Shown here one piece after another: positions 25,959-34,529 of a stretch of DNA of 64,000 nt. The number at the start of each line of letters is the position of its first letter. Position 1 is the first letter of the stretch. The translations under genes were made by a program, and so were the position numbers. Under the pieces are notes generated by a model. It worked only from the letters and a program-made list of their open reading frames with translations. It did not search any database and had not been told where the DNA came from. The stretch comes from Microvirga sesbaniae (GTDB lineage: Bacteria > Pseudomonadota > Alphaproteobacteria > Rhizobiales > Beijerinckiaceae): assembly GCF_025460805.1 (NCBI RefSeq), contig NZ_JAMXFJ010000011.1:1-64000 (forward strand), given 5' to 3'.

Positions 25959-27425
25959 ATGTCCCTGCGCCCCGACCGGACGATGCTCGCGCCCGGACTT
26001 GAAATCAGCCGCGTGATAACGGGCCTCTGGCAGGTTGCCGATATGGAGCGTGACGGCCACCTCTTGGACCGCGACACCGCAGCTGCCGCCATGGCGGACT
26101 ACGCACGCGGCGGGTTCGACACCTTCGACATGGCCGACCATTACGGCAGCGCGGAGCTGATCACCGGTCGCTTCCTGAGCCTCCGGGCCGCAACGCACGA
26201 TCAGCGTGCAGCGGCGTTTACGAAATGGTGCCCTACTCCAGAGCCGATGACCCCGGACGTCGTTCGCGCGGGCATCGAAGAGCGTCTGGAGCGGCTCGGC
26301 GTTTCGTGCGTCGACCTTCTGCAATTCCATTGGTGGATGTTCGAGCACCCGGGATACATCGACGCCATGAAGGAGCTCGTGGAGCTGCAACGTGAAGGAC
26401 GCATTCGCTATCTCGGCCTAACGAACTTCGACACCGACCACCTGCGCCTCCTGGTGAAGCACGGCTTCCCCATCGTGTCGAACCAGGTCTCCTTCTCCCT
26501 GTTGGACCGCCGCGCGGCGGAGAACATGAGCGCGTTTTGTCTTGCAAACGGCGTACGCCTGCTTGCCTACGGCACTCTCGGAGGCGGCTTTCTCACCGAC
26601 CGCTGGGTAGGAGCACCGGAGCCGAGCTCGGTCGCGGATTGGAGCAAGTCGAAATACAAGCGCTTCATCGATACGATCGGCGGATGGTCCGCACTCCAAA
26701 CGATCCTTACAGCCCTTCAGGAGATTGCCCGCAAGCACAGCGTCTCGGTCGCGAATGTGGCCACGCGCTGGGTGCTCGAGCAGCCGGCCGTCGCGGCCGT
26801 CATCGTCGGGGCGCGGCTAGGCGAGCGCGAGCACCGCGCAGACAATGCGGCCCTGTTCTCATTCGCCTTGGACGAGGACGATAAGCTTCGGATTGACGAA
26901 GCGTTGGTTTCCAACCGGCGTATACCGGGCGATTGCGGCGACGAGTACCGCCGCCCTCCGTTTCTCACCGCGTCTGGCGATCTGAGCCATCATCTCGAGA
27001 GCTTTCCCCCTGTCCTCCGGGCCGTTCCGGTCGACAGCCATCCCGATCGCCTGCGCATCGACTCGGGCAGCATGTGGGAGCCCATCTGCGGCTACAGCCG
27101 CGCGGTGAGGATCAGCGACCGCATCCTCGTCAGCGGCACCACCGCCACGCATGGGACGGGCGAAGTGATCTGTCCAGGCGACGCCGAAGGGCAGACGGTC
27201 TACATCTTGGACAAGATCGCGGCGAGCATCGCCTCCTTAGGCGGAACGCTGGCGGACACGGTTCGGACCCGCGTGTATCTCAGCAATGCGGATCACTGGG
27301 AGCCTGTCTCCCGGGTTCATGGCCGCTACTTCGGCGCTGTCAGACCCGCTAACACGCTGCTTGAGGTCTCACGCCTCGTCGGAGAGTACGCCGTCGAGAT
27401 TGAGGCCGAAGCCATTGTTGGTTAG
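25959..27425 (+). CDS. fusion of aldo/keto reductase and RidA-like domain
   Basis: A 488-residue two-domain protein. Residues 1-330 are an AKR barrel with the tetrad intact: FDTFDMADHYGSAE (Asp, Tyr), FTKWCP (Lys), LLQFHWW (His). A linker of about 30 residues leads to a Rid-like domain (about 365-488): RISDRILVSGTTATHG, DTVRTRVYLSNADHWEPV, EVSRLVGEYAVEIEAEAIV. Where RidA deaminases have the catalytic Arg (PxR-S/T), this domain has PANT, so imine deaminase activity is doubtful. ATG 25959 is preceded by GGAGAAGG; a TTG at 25947 is weaker. It follows the binding protein by 127 bases. Confidence 0.9.
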   Translation: MSLRPDRTMLAPGLEISRVITGLWQVADMERDGHLLDRDTAAAAMADYARGGFDTFDMADHYGSAELITGRFLSLRAATHDQRAAAFTKWCPTPEPMTPDVVRAGIEERLERLGVSCVDLLQFHWWMFEHPGYIDAMKELVELQREGRIRYLGLTNFDTDHLRLLVKHGFPIVSNQVSFSLLDRRAAENMSAFCLANGVRLLAYGTLGGGFLTDRWVGAPEPSSVADWSKSKYKRFIDTIGGWSALQTILTALQEIARKHSVSVANVATRWVLEQPAVAAVIVGARLGEREHRADNAALFSFALDEDDKLRIDEALVSNRRIPGDCGDEYRRPPFLTASGDLSHHLESFPPVLRAVPVDSHPDRLRIDSGSMWEPICGYSRAVRISDRILVSGTTATHGTGEVICPGDAEGQTVYILDKIAASIASLGGTLADTVRTRVYLSNADHWEPVSRVHGRYFGAVRPANTLLEVSRLVGEYAVEIEAEAIVG

Positions 27426-27551
27426 AGGTACAGCAGCGGGGATCTTCGATGATCCGTTACGAGAACACCCCAACGGTCGTGGTCGTGCTGGTGCCGCTCC
27501 GAGGTACTGTCAGGTTGGCAACGGTCCAGCGTCTATGGCAGGGTCGCGGGT

Positions 27552-27792
27552 ATGAGCACCACGTCCAATCCCTACCGGGGCTTCCGCTTTCCAGCCGAAA
27601 TCATCAACCAGGCCGTCTGGTTGTATCACAGCTTCAGCCTGAGCTTGCGGGAAGTCGAACTGATCCTCGCGGCGCGAGGGATCGTGGTCAGCTACGAGAC
27701 CATCCGTGAATGGAGCCTGCGCTTCCGGCGCGCCTATGCCAGGACACTTAAGCGGTGCCGGCCGCAACCCGGCGACAAATGGTTTCTGGATG
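27552..27792 (+). pseudogene. IS6-family transposase, 5' exon (subgroup I)
   Basis: Eighty codons starting MSTTSNPYRGFRFPAEII, with the IS6 helix-turn-helix region (LSLREVELILAARGIVVSYE, IREWSLRF) ending at the first catalytic Asp (GDKWFLD plus the first base of the next codon). The sequence belongs to the subgroup with the GDKWFLDE signature, unlike the other IS6 elements here. Joined to the 3' exon at 29655 after intron removal, the frame would read LD-E-T-YITVRG, restoring a complete DDE transposase. Confidence 0.8.
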
Positions 27793-28331
27793 GTGTGTCA
27801 CGAACACATTTCTGAAGGAGGAGATGTGGAGCTGTACAAGAGATGAGGTTTGGCCCCTCGAGGTCTGCAGTCAGGTGCCGGCCTCAAACCCCTGCAAGCT
27901 GCGGTCGTCAAGAGCGGCCGTGGTGAGCGTTGCAGCCAAAGGCGGGATCCCAATCCCGTCAGGTACGATCCGGAGAGGCGAGCGAAAGCGAACCGCTGAT
28001 GACGTGTCGAAATGCCAAAGATGATGTCAAAACCGGGGGGTCGTCCAGCTTCCGGGATCAGTTCGGGGGCTGTCCTGAAGACCGCCCGAGCGACATCCGG
28101 CATGTAGGCGGCGCGAAGCCGGATCAGGCTCTTGTATGGAACGTGAGAACCTGTCGCCCCGCTGCCAGGGGAGACGTCCAAGTGGCTCAAACCGCAAGGA
28201 CCAGAGTACCGATGCGGGGCACAGGGGCGGAGCAGCTCGTAGTAGGGTGGAAGGTTCTGTAATGGGACTGGACCGAAGGGGCTGCAGTGTTCCGCCGCGG
28301 CGCAGAGCCAACCGGTAACGGGAGGAGCTCT

Positions 28332-29591
28332 GTGGTCACGGCAAAGCCGTTTTCCATTCCGAAGCGGGAAGTCTGGGAGGCCTTCCAGAAGGTGAAGGCC
28401 AACCAGGGAGCGGCTGGCGTAGACGGACAATCGATTGCGGAGTTTGAGGCTGATCTTGCGAACAACCTCTACCGGCTCTGGAACCGCATGTCCTCAGGGA
28501 GCTAATTTCCTCTTCCGGTCAGACGGGTTGACCTTCCCAAGGGCAATGGACAGACCCGACCATTGGGCATTCCCACGGTCGGCGACAGGATCGCCCAGGA
28601 GGTGGTCAAACGGTATCTGGAGCCGATCCTGGAGCCTGTCTTCCACGACGACTCTTACGGATATCGCCCCGGCCGATCGGCGATCGATGCACTCCGGCAG
28701 ACCCGCCAGCGCTGCTGGCGGTTCGACTGGGTGCTCGATATCGACGTCCAGAGCTATTTCGACAGCATCGACTGGGAGCTGCTGCTCAAGGCGGTTCGTC
28801 ATCATACGAATTGCCCGTGGGTGCTGCTCTACATCGAGCGCTGGCTGAAGGCTCCGGTCCAGATGCAGGACGGGAGCATCGTCCCGCGCACGGCAGGTAC
28901 GCCTCAGGGCGGGGTGATCAGCCCCATTCTGGCGAACCTGTTCCTGCACTATGTGTTCGACGTCTGGATGGTGCGGAAGTTTCCCGCCATTCCGTTCGAA
29001 CGCTATGCGGACGACATCATCTGCCATTGCCGCAGCGAAGAGGAGGCTCGCACGCTGTGGAGTGCCCTGGAGGTCCGCTTTCGGGCCTGCGGGCTGGTTC
29101 TTCATCCGGCAAAGACGAAGATCGTCTACTGCAAGGATACGAACCGGCATGGCGACTATCCGGTCCAGGCGTATGACTTCCTCGGCTATCGCTTTCGGCC
29201 GAGAAAGGCAGCCTGGCGCGGTGGTCGTTACGGCACGTCCTTCCTGCCTGCGGCGAGTCCGACGGCGCTGAAGGCGATCCGGCAGACGGTCCGAGGGTGG
29301 GCGTTCCACCACCGGACCGACAAATCCCTGGCAGATCTGGCGCGGATGTTCCGACCGTACAACCAAGGCTGGATCAACTACTACGGCCACTTCTACAAGT
29401 CGGCACTGACTTGGACGTTGCATCGCATCGATGCCTTCCTGATCCGCTGGGCCTGCAACAAGTTCAAACGGTTGCGCCGGCGGCCCAAGGGCGCAAGGGA
29501 GTGGTTGGTGCGGGTGATCCGAGCCAATCCACGCCTGTTTGCACGTTGGCGCTTTCTGCATGAAAATGGCCGAACATCGGGAGCCGTATGA
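28332..29591 (+). pseudogene. ltrA: group II intron reverse transcriptase/maturase with in-frame stop
   Basis: A 419-codon frame (GTG 28332 after GGAGGAGC). The RT domain is complete: VKANQGAAGVDG, GIPTVGDRIAQEVVKR, SYGYRPGRSAIDAL, GTPQGGVISPILANL, catalytic RYADDIICH. The maturase domain follows (RGWAFHHRTDKSLADLARMF, PYNQGWINYYGHF). No HNH endonuclease domain. Codon 58 (28503-28505) is TAA where related proteins have Tyr (MSSGSY-F-P). No other lesion was seen. As read, only a 57-residue fragment is made, or a truncated protein by internal initiation. The stop codon of the frame lies inside domain V. Confidence 0.85.
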
Positions 29592-29614
29592 CGCGAGAGT
29601 GTCACGTACGGTTC
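29581..29614 (+). ncRNA. group II intron domain V
   Basis: GAGCCGTATG...CACGTACGGTTC forms the catalytic domain V hairpin with the GAGA-type tetraloop (CGAGAG), 34 bases long. This is the most conserved RNA element of group II introns and identifies the class firmly. Confidence 0.92.
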
Positions 29615-29654
29615 TGGGAGCGCGCGGAGGTGAGATTCCCCCGCGCGACTCGCC

Positions 29655-30130
29655 AGACCTATATCACGGTCAGGGGCCGCTGGATGTACCTTTACCGAGC
29701 AATCGACAGCAAGGGTGACACGGTTGAATTCTGGTTCAGCGAGCGACGCAATTTGGCTGCTGCCAAACGGTTTCTGCGCAAGTCATTCAAGCGGCATGGT
29801 CGGCCCGAGAGGATCGTCATTGATGGCAGCCAAACCAACCATGAAGCGATCTTGTCGTGCGATGCAGAAAGCCGTCTACAGGATGGCTCAAGACGTCCGC
29901 TCGCTCCGATTAGGATCCGGCAGAGCCAATTCCTCAACAATCGCATCGAGCAGGATCATCGTGCCGTCAAAAGACGGATTCGCCCGATGCTTGGCTTCAA
30001 GTCCACGAACAGCGCTCGTGCGATCCTGGGTGGGATTGAGATGGTTCACATGATGCGGCAGGGGCAGGCGAAGTACGCCCACAGCTCGCAGCTATCCCTC
30101 TCCGAGCAGTTCAAGCGGCTCGCTGCATAG
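29655..30130 (+). pseudogene. IS6-family transposase, 3' exon (subgroup II)
   Basis: The frame from AGACCTAT reads T-YITVRGRWMYLYRAID, then the second catalytic Asp (RIVIDGSQTNHEAI) and the Glu (FLNNRIEQDHRAVKRR), ending FKRLAA. By eye it is about 85% identical to the corresponding half of the intact transposase at 51658-52356, whereas the 5' exon is clearly from another subgroup. Could be expressed only as a chimera, after splicing. Confidence 0.85.
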
Positions 30131-30231
30131 GAGTCTGCCGTTCAATCTGGCATTTCCTTGTCGATCACCCGAAATTGCGACAGTACCGCAGGAAGACACG
30201 GGTGGCGCTCATCGGGTCAATCCTCCGCAGC

Positions 30232-30251
30232 GGTACTGTTGGTCAGCAATC
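30232..30251 (+). repeat. solitary IS6-like end
   Basis: GGTACTGTTGGTCAGCAATC resembles the left end of the chimeric element at 27503 (shared GGTACTGT and GCAA). It lies 45 bases beyond the right end of that element, with no transposase following, and may be the residue of another copy. Confidence 0.35.
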
Positions 30252-30374
30252 CTTTCCAAGCTAGGGTTTAAGGATCGATCCGGGAAGGGATGAGGCGCCG
30301 TTCTGGTCGTCTAGCGGCCGAATACCTTTGTCTCACTCCTAACCCACCAAGCACAGACCAAGGAGGATGCAATC

Positions 30375-31151
30375 ATGCCAGTTATCCGCGTAAATGGGGA
30401 GGATTTCTTCGTCAACCTTGACGGACCCGCTACCGCTCCGGTTCTTCTTCTATCAAATTCGCTTAGCTCCGACCTCTCCATGTGGGACGATCAGGTGTCG
30501 GCATGGGCCCAACGGTTTCGGGTGGTTCGCTATGATCAGCGCGGGCACGGCGGCACTGTCGTCTCGGCAGAACCATATTCCATGGATCAACTCGGCCGCG
30601 ATGCCATCGGCGTCATGGATGCGCTCGGGATCAAGCGGGCGCACTGGTGTGGGCTATCGCTCGGCGGTATGGTTGGAATGTGGATGCTCACGCATGCTCC
30701 AGAACGCATCGACAAAGCGGTGCTCGCCAACACGGCCGCCCACATGGGGCCGGTCGAACTATGGAACGGGCGTATTGAAACAGCACGGCGAGGTGGAATG
30801 AAGGCGCTCGTCGAGCCGACGATCGAACGCTGGTTTCCTGAGCACTTCCGACAGGCTGCGCCTGGCACCATGGATCGTATGCGCGCTATGATCCTGCGGA
30901 CTTCGGTTGAGGGCTATACAGGATGTTGCGCAGCCATCCGCGACATGGATCAACGGACGGCAATCCGCGGCGTCACCAACTCCGTTCTGGTGATCATTGG
31001 CTCGCGTGATCCAGCAACAAAACCGGCTGATGGTGAGTTGATCGTATCATCGATCAGGAATGCCAAGTCAGTAACTGTCGACGCGGCTCATATCTCGAAT
31101 ATTGAGCAGCCAGAACTCTTCGCCTCGACGGTAATGAACTTCCTGGCCTGA
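30375..31151 (+). CDS. pcaD: alpha/beta hydrolase, 3-oxoadipate enol-lactonase-like
   Basis: A 258-residue alpha/beta hydrolase. Oxyanion/entry motif LSNSLSSDLSMWDDQV, RVVRYDQRGHGGT, nucleophile elbow GLSLGGMVGMWM, Asp in GSRDPATKPADG, His in DAAHISNIEQPELF. This pattern is that of PcaD, which opens 3-oxoadipate enol-lactone in the beta-ketoadipate pathway. No other pca gene is nearby, so it may act on a related ester or lactone released by the adjacent catabolic genes. AAGGAGG precedes the ATG. Confidence 0.8.
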   Translation: MPVIRVNGEDFFVNLDGPATAPVLLLSNSLSSDLSMWDDQVSAWAQRFRVVRYDQRGHGGTVVSAEPYSMDQLGRDAIGVMDALGIKRAHWCGLSLGGMVGMWMLTHAPERIDKAVLANTAAHMGPVELWNGRIETARRGGMKALVEPTIERWFPEHFRQAAPGTMDRMRAMILRTSVEGYTGCCAAIRDMDQRTAIRGVTNSVLVIIGSRDPATKPADGELIVSSIRNAKSVTVDAAHISNIEQPELFASTVMNFLA

Positions 31152-31182
31152 CCGCTAGGATACGACAGATACGGCGTATGGG

Positions 31183-31215
31183 CCGTTGCGTTCCTGCGAT
31201 CAGGAGATGCAACGG
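31183..31215. terminator. hairpin between convergent genes (possible bidirectional terminator)
   Basis: CCGTTGC and GCAACGG form the outer stem and CCTG/CAGG an inner stem. It lies between the stops of the PcaD-like gene and livF (system 2). No clear T-run on either side. Confidence 0.4.
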
Positions 31216-31233
31216 TCTAGCCAGTCCTCTTCT

Positions 31234-31944
31234 TCACCCATGTGCAGCTCGCCCGAGATAGAGTTCGGCTGCTCTGTCATCAGCCAGCAAACTCGCCGCC
31301 TCACCGGCAAGAGCAACCTGTCCTCCATCCAAGATGCAGCCTCGGTCTGAGATCGCAAGCGACTGGCGGGCCCGCTGCTCGACCACGAGCACCGAAACAC
31401 CGAGGTTCGGAAGCCGGCGGATCAGCTCGAAGGCGTCCGCGACCTTCGCCGGCGCAAGAGCCGCCGTGGGTTCATCAAGGATCATCAGACGCGGGCGCGT
31501 CATCAGCGCGCGTGCAAACGCCAGCTGCTGACGTTCGCCGCCTGAGAGACTGCCCGCCCGTGTCCGCTTGCGCTCGCCTAGGAGTGGGAACACCTCGAAC
31601 AATTCAGCAATCCGCTTGCCTTGATCCTTTACCCCGACGACCACCTGCAGGTTCTCAAGGATGCTCAGGGATCCGAACACGTTAGCCACCTGGGGCACGT
31701 ATCCAATGCCGCGAGCGATGCGAGTCTCGGTTGGATGCGGCGCCAAGTCCGCGCCCTCAAAAACGATACGGCCCTGTACGCGAGGCAAAAGGCCGACAAT
31801 AGCCTTTGCGAGCGTCGATTTCCCGGCGCCGTTCGTCCCGGCAACCGTCAGGATCTCTCCCTTCTGCAGCGAGAGCGAAATACCGTTGAGGATATCCACA
31901 TCGGCGTACCCGCCACGAACCTCATCGATTTCCAGTAGCGTCAC
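31234..31944 (-). CDS. livF: ABC transporter ATP-binding protein LivF (system 2)
   Basis: A 236-residue ATPase. Walker A GTNGAGKST (Thr replacing the common Pro), Q-loop YVPQVANVF, signature LSGGERQQLA, Walker B LMILDEPTAALAP, VEQRARQSL. Start overlaps the livG stop (ATGA). Terminal gene of the long minus-strand cluster. Confidence 0.92.
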   Translation of the reverse strand: MTLLEIDEVRGGYADVDILNGISLSLQKGEILTVAGTNGAGKSTLAKAIVGLLPRVQGRIVFEGADLAPHPTETRIARGIGYVPQVANVFGSLSILENLQVVVGVKDQGKRIAELFEVFPLLGERKRTRAGSLSGGERQQLAFARALMTRPRLMILDEPTAALAPAKVADAFELIRRLPNLGVSVLVVEQRARQSLAISDRGCILDGGQVALAGEAASLLADDRAAELYLGRAAHG

Positions 31945-32699
31945 GAGACACCTCCCAGATACGCTTCCCGGACGAGCGGATTGTCGAGCACTGTCTGCGG
32001 CGCACCCTGCGCAAGGACTTTGCCCCGATCCATGACCGCGAGCTGTGGCACGAGCCTGGTCAGCGCCTCGAGGTCGTGCTCGATGATGACAAAGCCGATG
32101 CCGCGCGTGTTGAGTTCGGTAATCCGCTCCATGATTTCGCCGATCAGCACCGGGTTCACGCCGGCAAAGGGCTCGTCAAGCAGAATCAGGCGCGGCTCGA
32201 CCATCAGTGCCCGGCCAAGTTCCAGCAGCTTCTTCTGGCCTCCCGACAGCTTTCCGGAGGGCTGATCCGCCACCGCACTCAGTTTAAGGAAGCGGATCGT
32301 CTGATCGACACGCTCAGCGATCGCCCCCTCCTCCTCACGCACCCGACCCGGACGAAAGAAGAGGCCCAACAGGCTTTCCCCTGTCTGCTTCGGAGCCGCC
32401 GCCATCAAGTTCTCGCGGACCGTCAGATGTCGGAACTCGCGTGGCACCTGGAATGTTCGGATCATCCCGGCACGGGCTCGCGCCGGAGGTGACAGGTTGT
32501 CGAGGGATTGTCCATCCAACCGGATCTGTCCCTCATCGGCGGGAGCGAAACCCGACACGACCGAGAACAGAGTCGATTTCCCGGCCCCATTGGGACCAAT
32601 AATGCCGAACAGGCTACCGGACTCGATGCTCAGGCGGACGCCGTCGAGGGCGCGGAAGCCGCCGAAGGCTTTGCTGATGTCATGGATCTCAAGACTCAT
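31941..32699 (-). CDS. livG: ABC transporter ATP-binding protein LivG (system 2)
   Basis: A 252-residue ATPase. Walker A GPNGAGKST, MIRTFQVPREFRHLTVRENL, signature LSGGQKKLLE, Walker B LILLDEPFAGVNP, IIEHDLEALTRL. ATG 32699 (MSLEIHDISKAFGG) overlaps the stop of livM; the open frame runs much further upstream but is the complement of the permease. Confidence 0.93.
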   Translation of the reverse strand: MSLEIHDISKAFGGFRALDGVRLSIESGSLFGIIGPNGAGKSTLFSVVSGFAPADEGQIRLDGQSLDNLSPPARARAGMIRTFQVPREFRHLTVRENLMAAAPKQTGESLLGLFFRPGRVREEEGAIAERVDQTIRFLKLSAVADQPSGKLSGGQKKLLELGRALMVEPRLILLDEPFAGVNPVLIGEIMERITELNTRGIGFVIIEHDLEALTRLVPQLAVMDRGKVLAQGAPQTVLDNPLVREAYLGGVS

Positions 32700-33580
32700 C
32701 GCTTCGTATAATCCCCCATGAGACCCTGCGGGCGATACATGATGAACAACACCAAAAGGAGACCGACCGCCCCGATCCGCACCGAGGCCATATCGACTTC
32801 GGACACGCCGGGAACGATGTCGCGCAGGAAGCGCGATCCCTCCAAGAAAAGCATCAGGATGGCGGTGCCCACAATCGCACCGGAAACCCGCCCGACGCCG
32901 CCCATGATGATCGCCATCCAGACGTAGAACGTCACAAGAGGGATGAACTGATCCGGGACGATGTAGGTGATGTAATGGGCGTAGAATGCGCCCGCGATCC
33001 CGGCGAGGGCAGCACCGACCACAAGCACTTGGATCTTGAACCGGGCCGGATCCTTTCCGAGTGCCTGCACGGCCTCCTCGTTGTCGCGGATGGCTTCGAT
33101 GAGGCGTCCGAACGGCGAGCCCGCGATGCGACGGATGATCCATGCCCCCACGAGGGTGACGGCCAAGACCGTAACCAAGACGGCCAACTGAGCCGCAGAT
33201 CCCCCCAAGCCTTCGTAGAGCCGCGGAATGCCGGGGATGCCCTGGACGCCGTTTGTCAGCCACCTCTCGCTCGTGATGACGATCCTGACCACTTCGGAGA
33301 ACCCGAGCGTGACGATCGCGAAATAATCGTCCCGCAGCCGAAGTGACACGAGGCCGAGGGGCCAGGCGGCGAGGCCGGCCAGGGCGGCAGCGGCCGCGAA
33401 ACTGAAAACCAGTGGCACGCCCTTTAAGGCCAGCAGAGCACTGGTATAGGCCCCGATCGCAAAGAAGCCGACGTGCCCGAAGTTGATCAGGCCTGTTAGG
33501 CCATATTGAAGTGTCAGGCCCAGGCTCAGGATCACATATATGAGGGCAATGATGCCAATCGCGATGAAGTAGGCTTCCAT
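32696..33580 (-). CDS. livM: ABC transporter permease LivM (system 2)
   Basis: A 294-residue permease: LGLTLQYGLTGLINFGHVGFF, LRLRDDYFAIVTLGFSEVVR, SPFGRLIEAIRDNEEAVQALG, IMGGVGRVSGAIVGTAILM, YRPQGLMGDY. Starts at the livH stop (TGATG overlap). Confidence 0.93.
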   Translation of the reverse strand: MEAYFIAIGIIALIYVILSLGLTLQYGLTGLINFGHVGFFAIGAYTSALLALKGVPLVFSFAAAAALAGLAAWPLGLVSLRLRDDYFAIVTLGFSEVVRIVITSERWLTNGVQGIPGIPRLYEGLGGSAAQLAVLVTVLAVTLVGAWIIRRIAGSPFGRLIEAIRDNEEAVQALGKDPARFKIQVLVVGAALAGIAGAFYAHYITYIVPDQFIPLVTFYVWMAIIMGGVGRVSGAIVGTAILMLFLEGSRFLRDIVPGVSEVDMASVRIGAVGLLLVLFIMYRPQGLMGDYTKR

Positions 33581-34443
33581 CAGCGTGCTCCTTCCAGTCG
33601 GCCGAACAGGCCCCGCGGCCGTACGAGAAGAACGGCCAGCATGATGATGAAGGCCAAGGCGATCTTGTAGGTAAAGCCGACGAGCGGGGTCGAAACCTCC
33701 TGCACCACGCCCAAGATCAGGCCGGCAACTACGGCCCCGACCGGGGACCCGATGCCGCCTAGGATGGCCGCCGTGAAGGCCGGGAGCAGCATCTCCCAGC
33801 CGAATTCCGGAGTGACGATCGTCTTGATCCCCAGCATCATGCCGGCGACACCCGCCACGCTCCCCGCGAGCAGCCAGAGTGCGATCATCACACGATCCGG
33901 CCGAATGCCCGAGACTCGCGCAAGGTCCCGGTTATCCGCAACGGCCCGCATCTGACGTCCGATGGGCGTCAGGTACAGGATTGCAAAGACGAGCGCGAGA
34001 GCTGCGAGAGCCACGGCTGCCAATTGCAGGTCAAGGGGCGTAATCCTGACGCTGCCGAATACGTAGGGACGTGACAGCGGAACCTGGAAGACCTGTTGGC
34101 TGTGCCCGAAGGCAACGCCCAGGACAGCGCGAATGAAAAACGCGATGCCGATCGACGCCACCAGCAACGCGACCACGGATCGCTCGGCCAAGCGACGGAA
34201 CACGGCTAGGTAGGCCAGGAGGGAGATCACGCCGGTCGCGATGATGGCGGCCAAGCCCCCCATCGCGATTGATCCGGTCGCTTTATGGGCTGATAGCGCC
34301 GCGTAGGCACCGAAGGTCATGAAGTCGCCGGTGGCGGCGTTCGGAAACCGGGCGATGCCGAACACAAGCGTGATGGACAGGGCCGCCAAGCCGATGACGA
34401 GGCCCTGGACAAGACCGTTTACAAGGAGCTGGGCATAGAACAT
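33580..34443 (-). CDS. livH: ABC transporter permease LivH (system 2)
   Basis: A 287-residue permease: LAALSITLVFGIARFPNAATGD, IGRQMRAVADNRDLARVSGI, FTAAILGGIGSPVGAVVAG, LLVRPRGLFGRLE. ATG 34443 with TAGG upstream is preferred to the frame's first ATG at 34467. It lies 86 bases after livJ. Confidence 0.93.
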   Translation of the reverse strand: MFYAQLLVNGLVQGLVIGLAALSITLVFGIARFPNAATGDFMTFGAYAALSAHKATGSIAMGGLAAIIATGVISLLAYLAVFRRLAERSVVALLVASIGIAFFIRAVLGVAFGHSQQVFQVPLSRPYVFGSVRITPLDLQLAAVALAALALVFAILYLTPIGRQMRAVADNRDLARVSGIRPDRVMIALWLLAGSVAGVAGMMLGIKTIVTPEFGWEMLLPAFTAAILGGIGSPVGAVVAGLILGVVQEVSTPLVGFTYKIALAFIIMLAVLLVRPRGLFGRLEGAR

Positions 34444-34529
34444 GGATAACCTACAAACGGGGGCCACTCTGCCGAGGGACCCATAGCAGCACCCGGCTCG
34501 GTGGCCCGAGCCGGGCGGGGGAGCGGCCG

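Larger units (their letters stand above)
27793..29654 (+). mobile_element. group II intron
   Basis: About 1862 bases. The 5' boundary GTGTGTCACG fits the GUGYG consensus. The intron-encoded protein lies at 28332-29591, and domain V (29581-29614) is a standard 34-base hairpin. A G/C-rich hairpin after it (CGCGCGG pairing with CCGCGCG) fits domain VI. The 3' boundary at 29654 is inferred because it restores the transposase frame; it ends CTCGCC instead of the usual AY, so it could be off by a few bases. The intron sits immediately after the catalytic Asp codon of the transposase. Confidence 0.8.
27503..30187 (+). mobile_element. chimeric IS6-family element interrupted by a group II intron
   Basis: The outer ends begin GGTACTGTC on both sides (left 27503; right, minus strand, from 30187), but the inner repeat bases differ. 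The left end continues AGGTTGGCAAC and the right end GCAATTTCGGG. Inside lie a transposase 5' exon, a group II intron with its protein gene, and a transposase 3' exon from a different IS6 subgroup. The 8 bases flanking each end do not match (CGCTCCGA and GCAGGAAG). The length without the intron is about 820 bases, normal for IS6. Confidence 0.75.

Noticed and set aside
28503..28505. programmed read-through or selenocysteine at the maturase TAA
   Set aside because: TAA is not a selenocysteine codon and no read-through context was seen; a simple mutation is enough.
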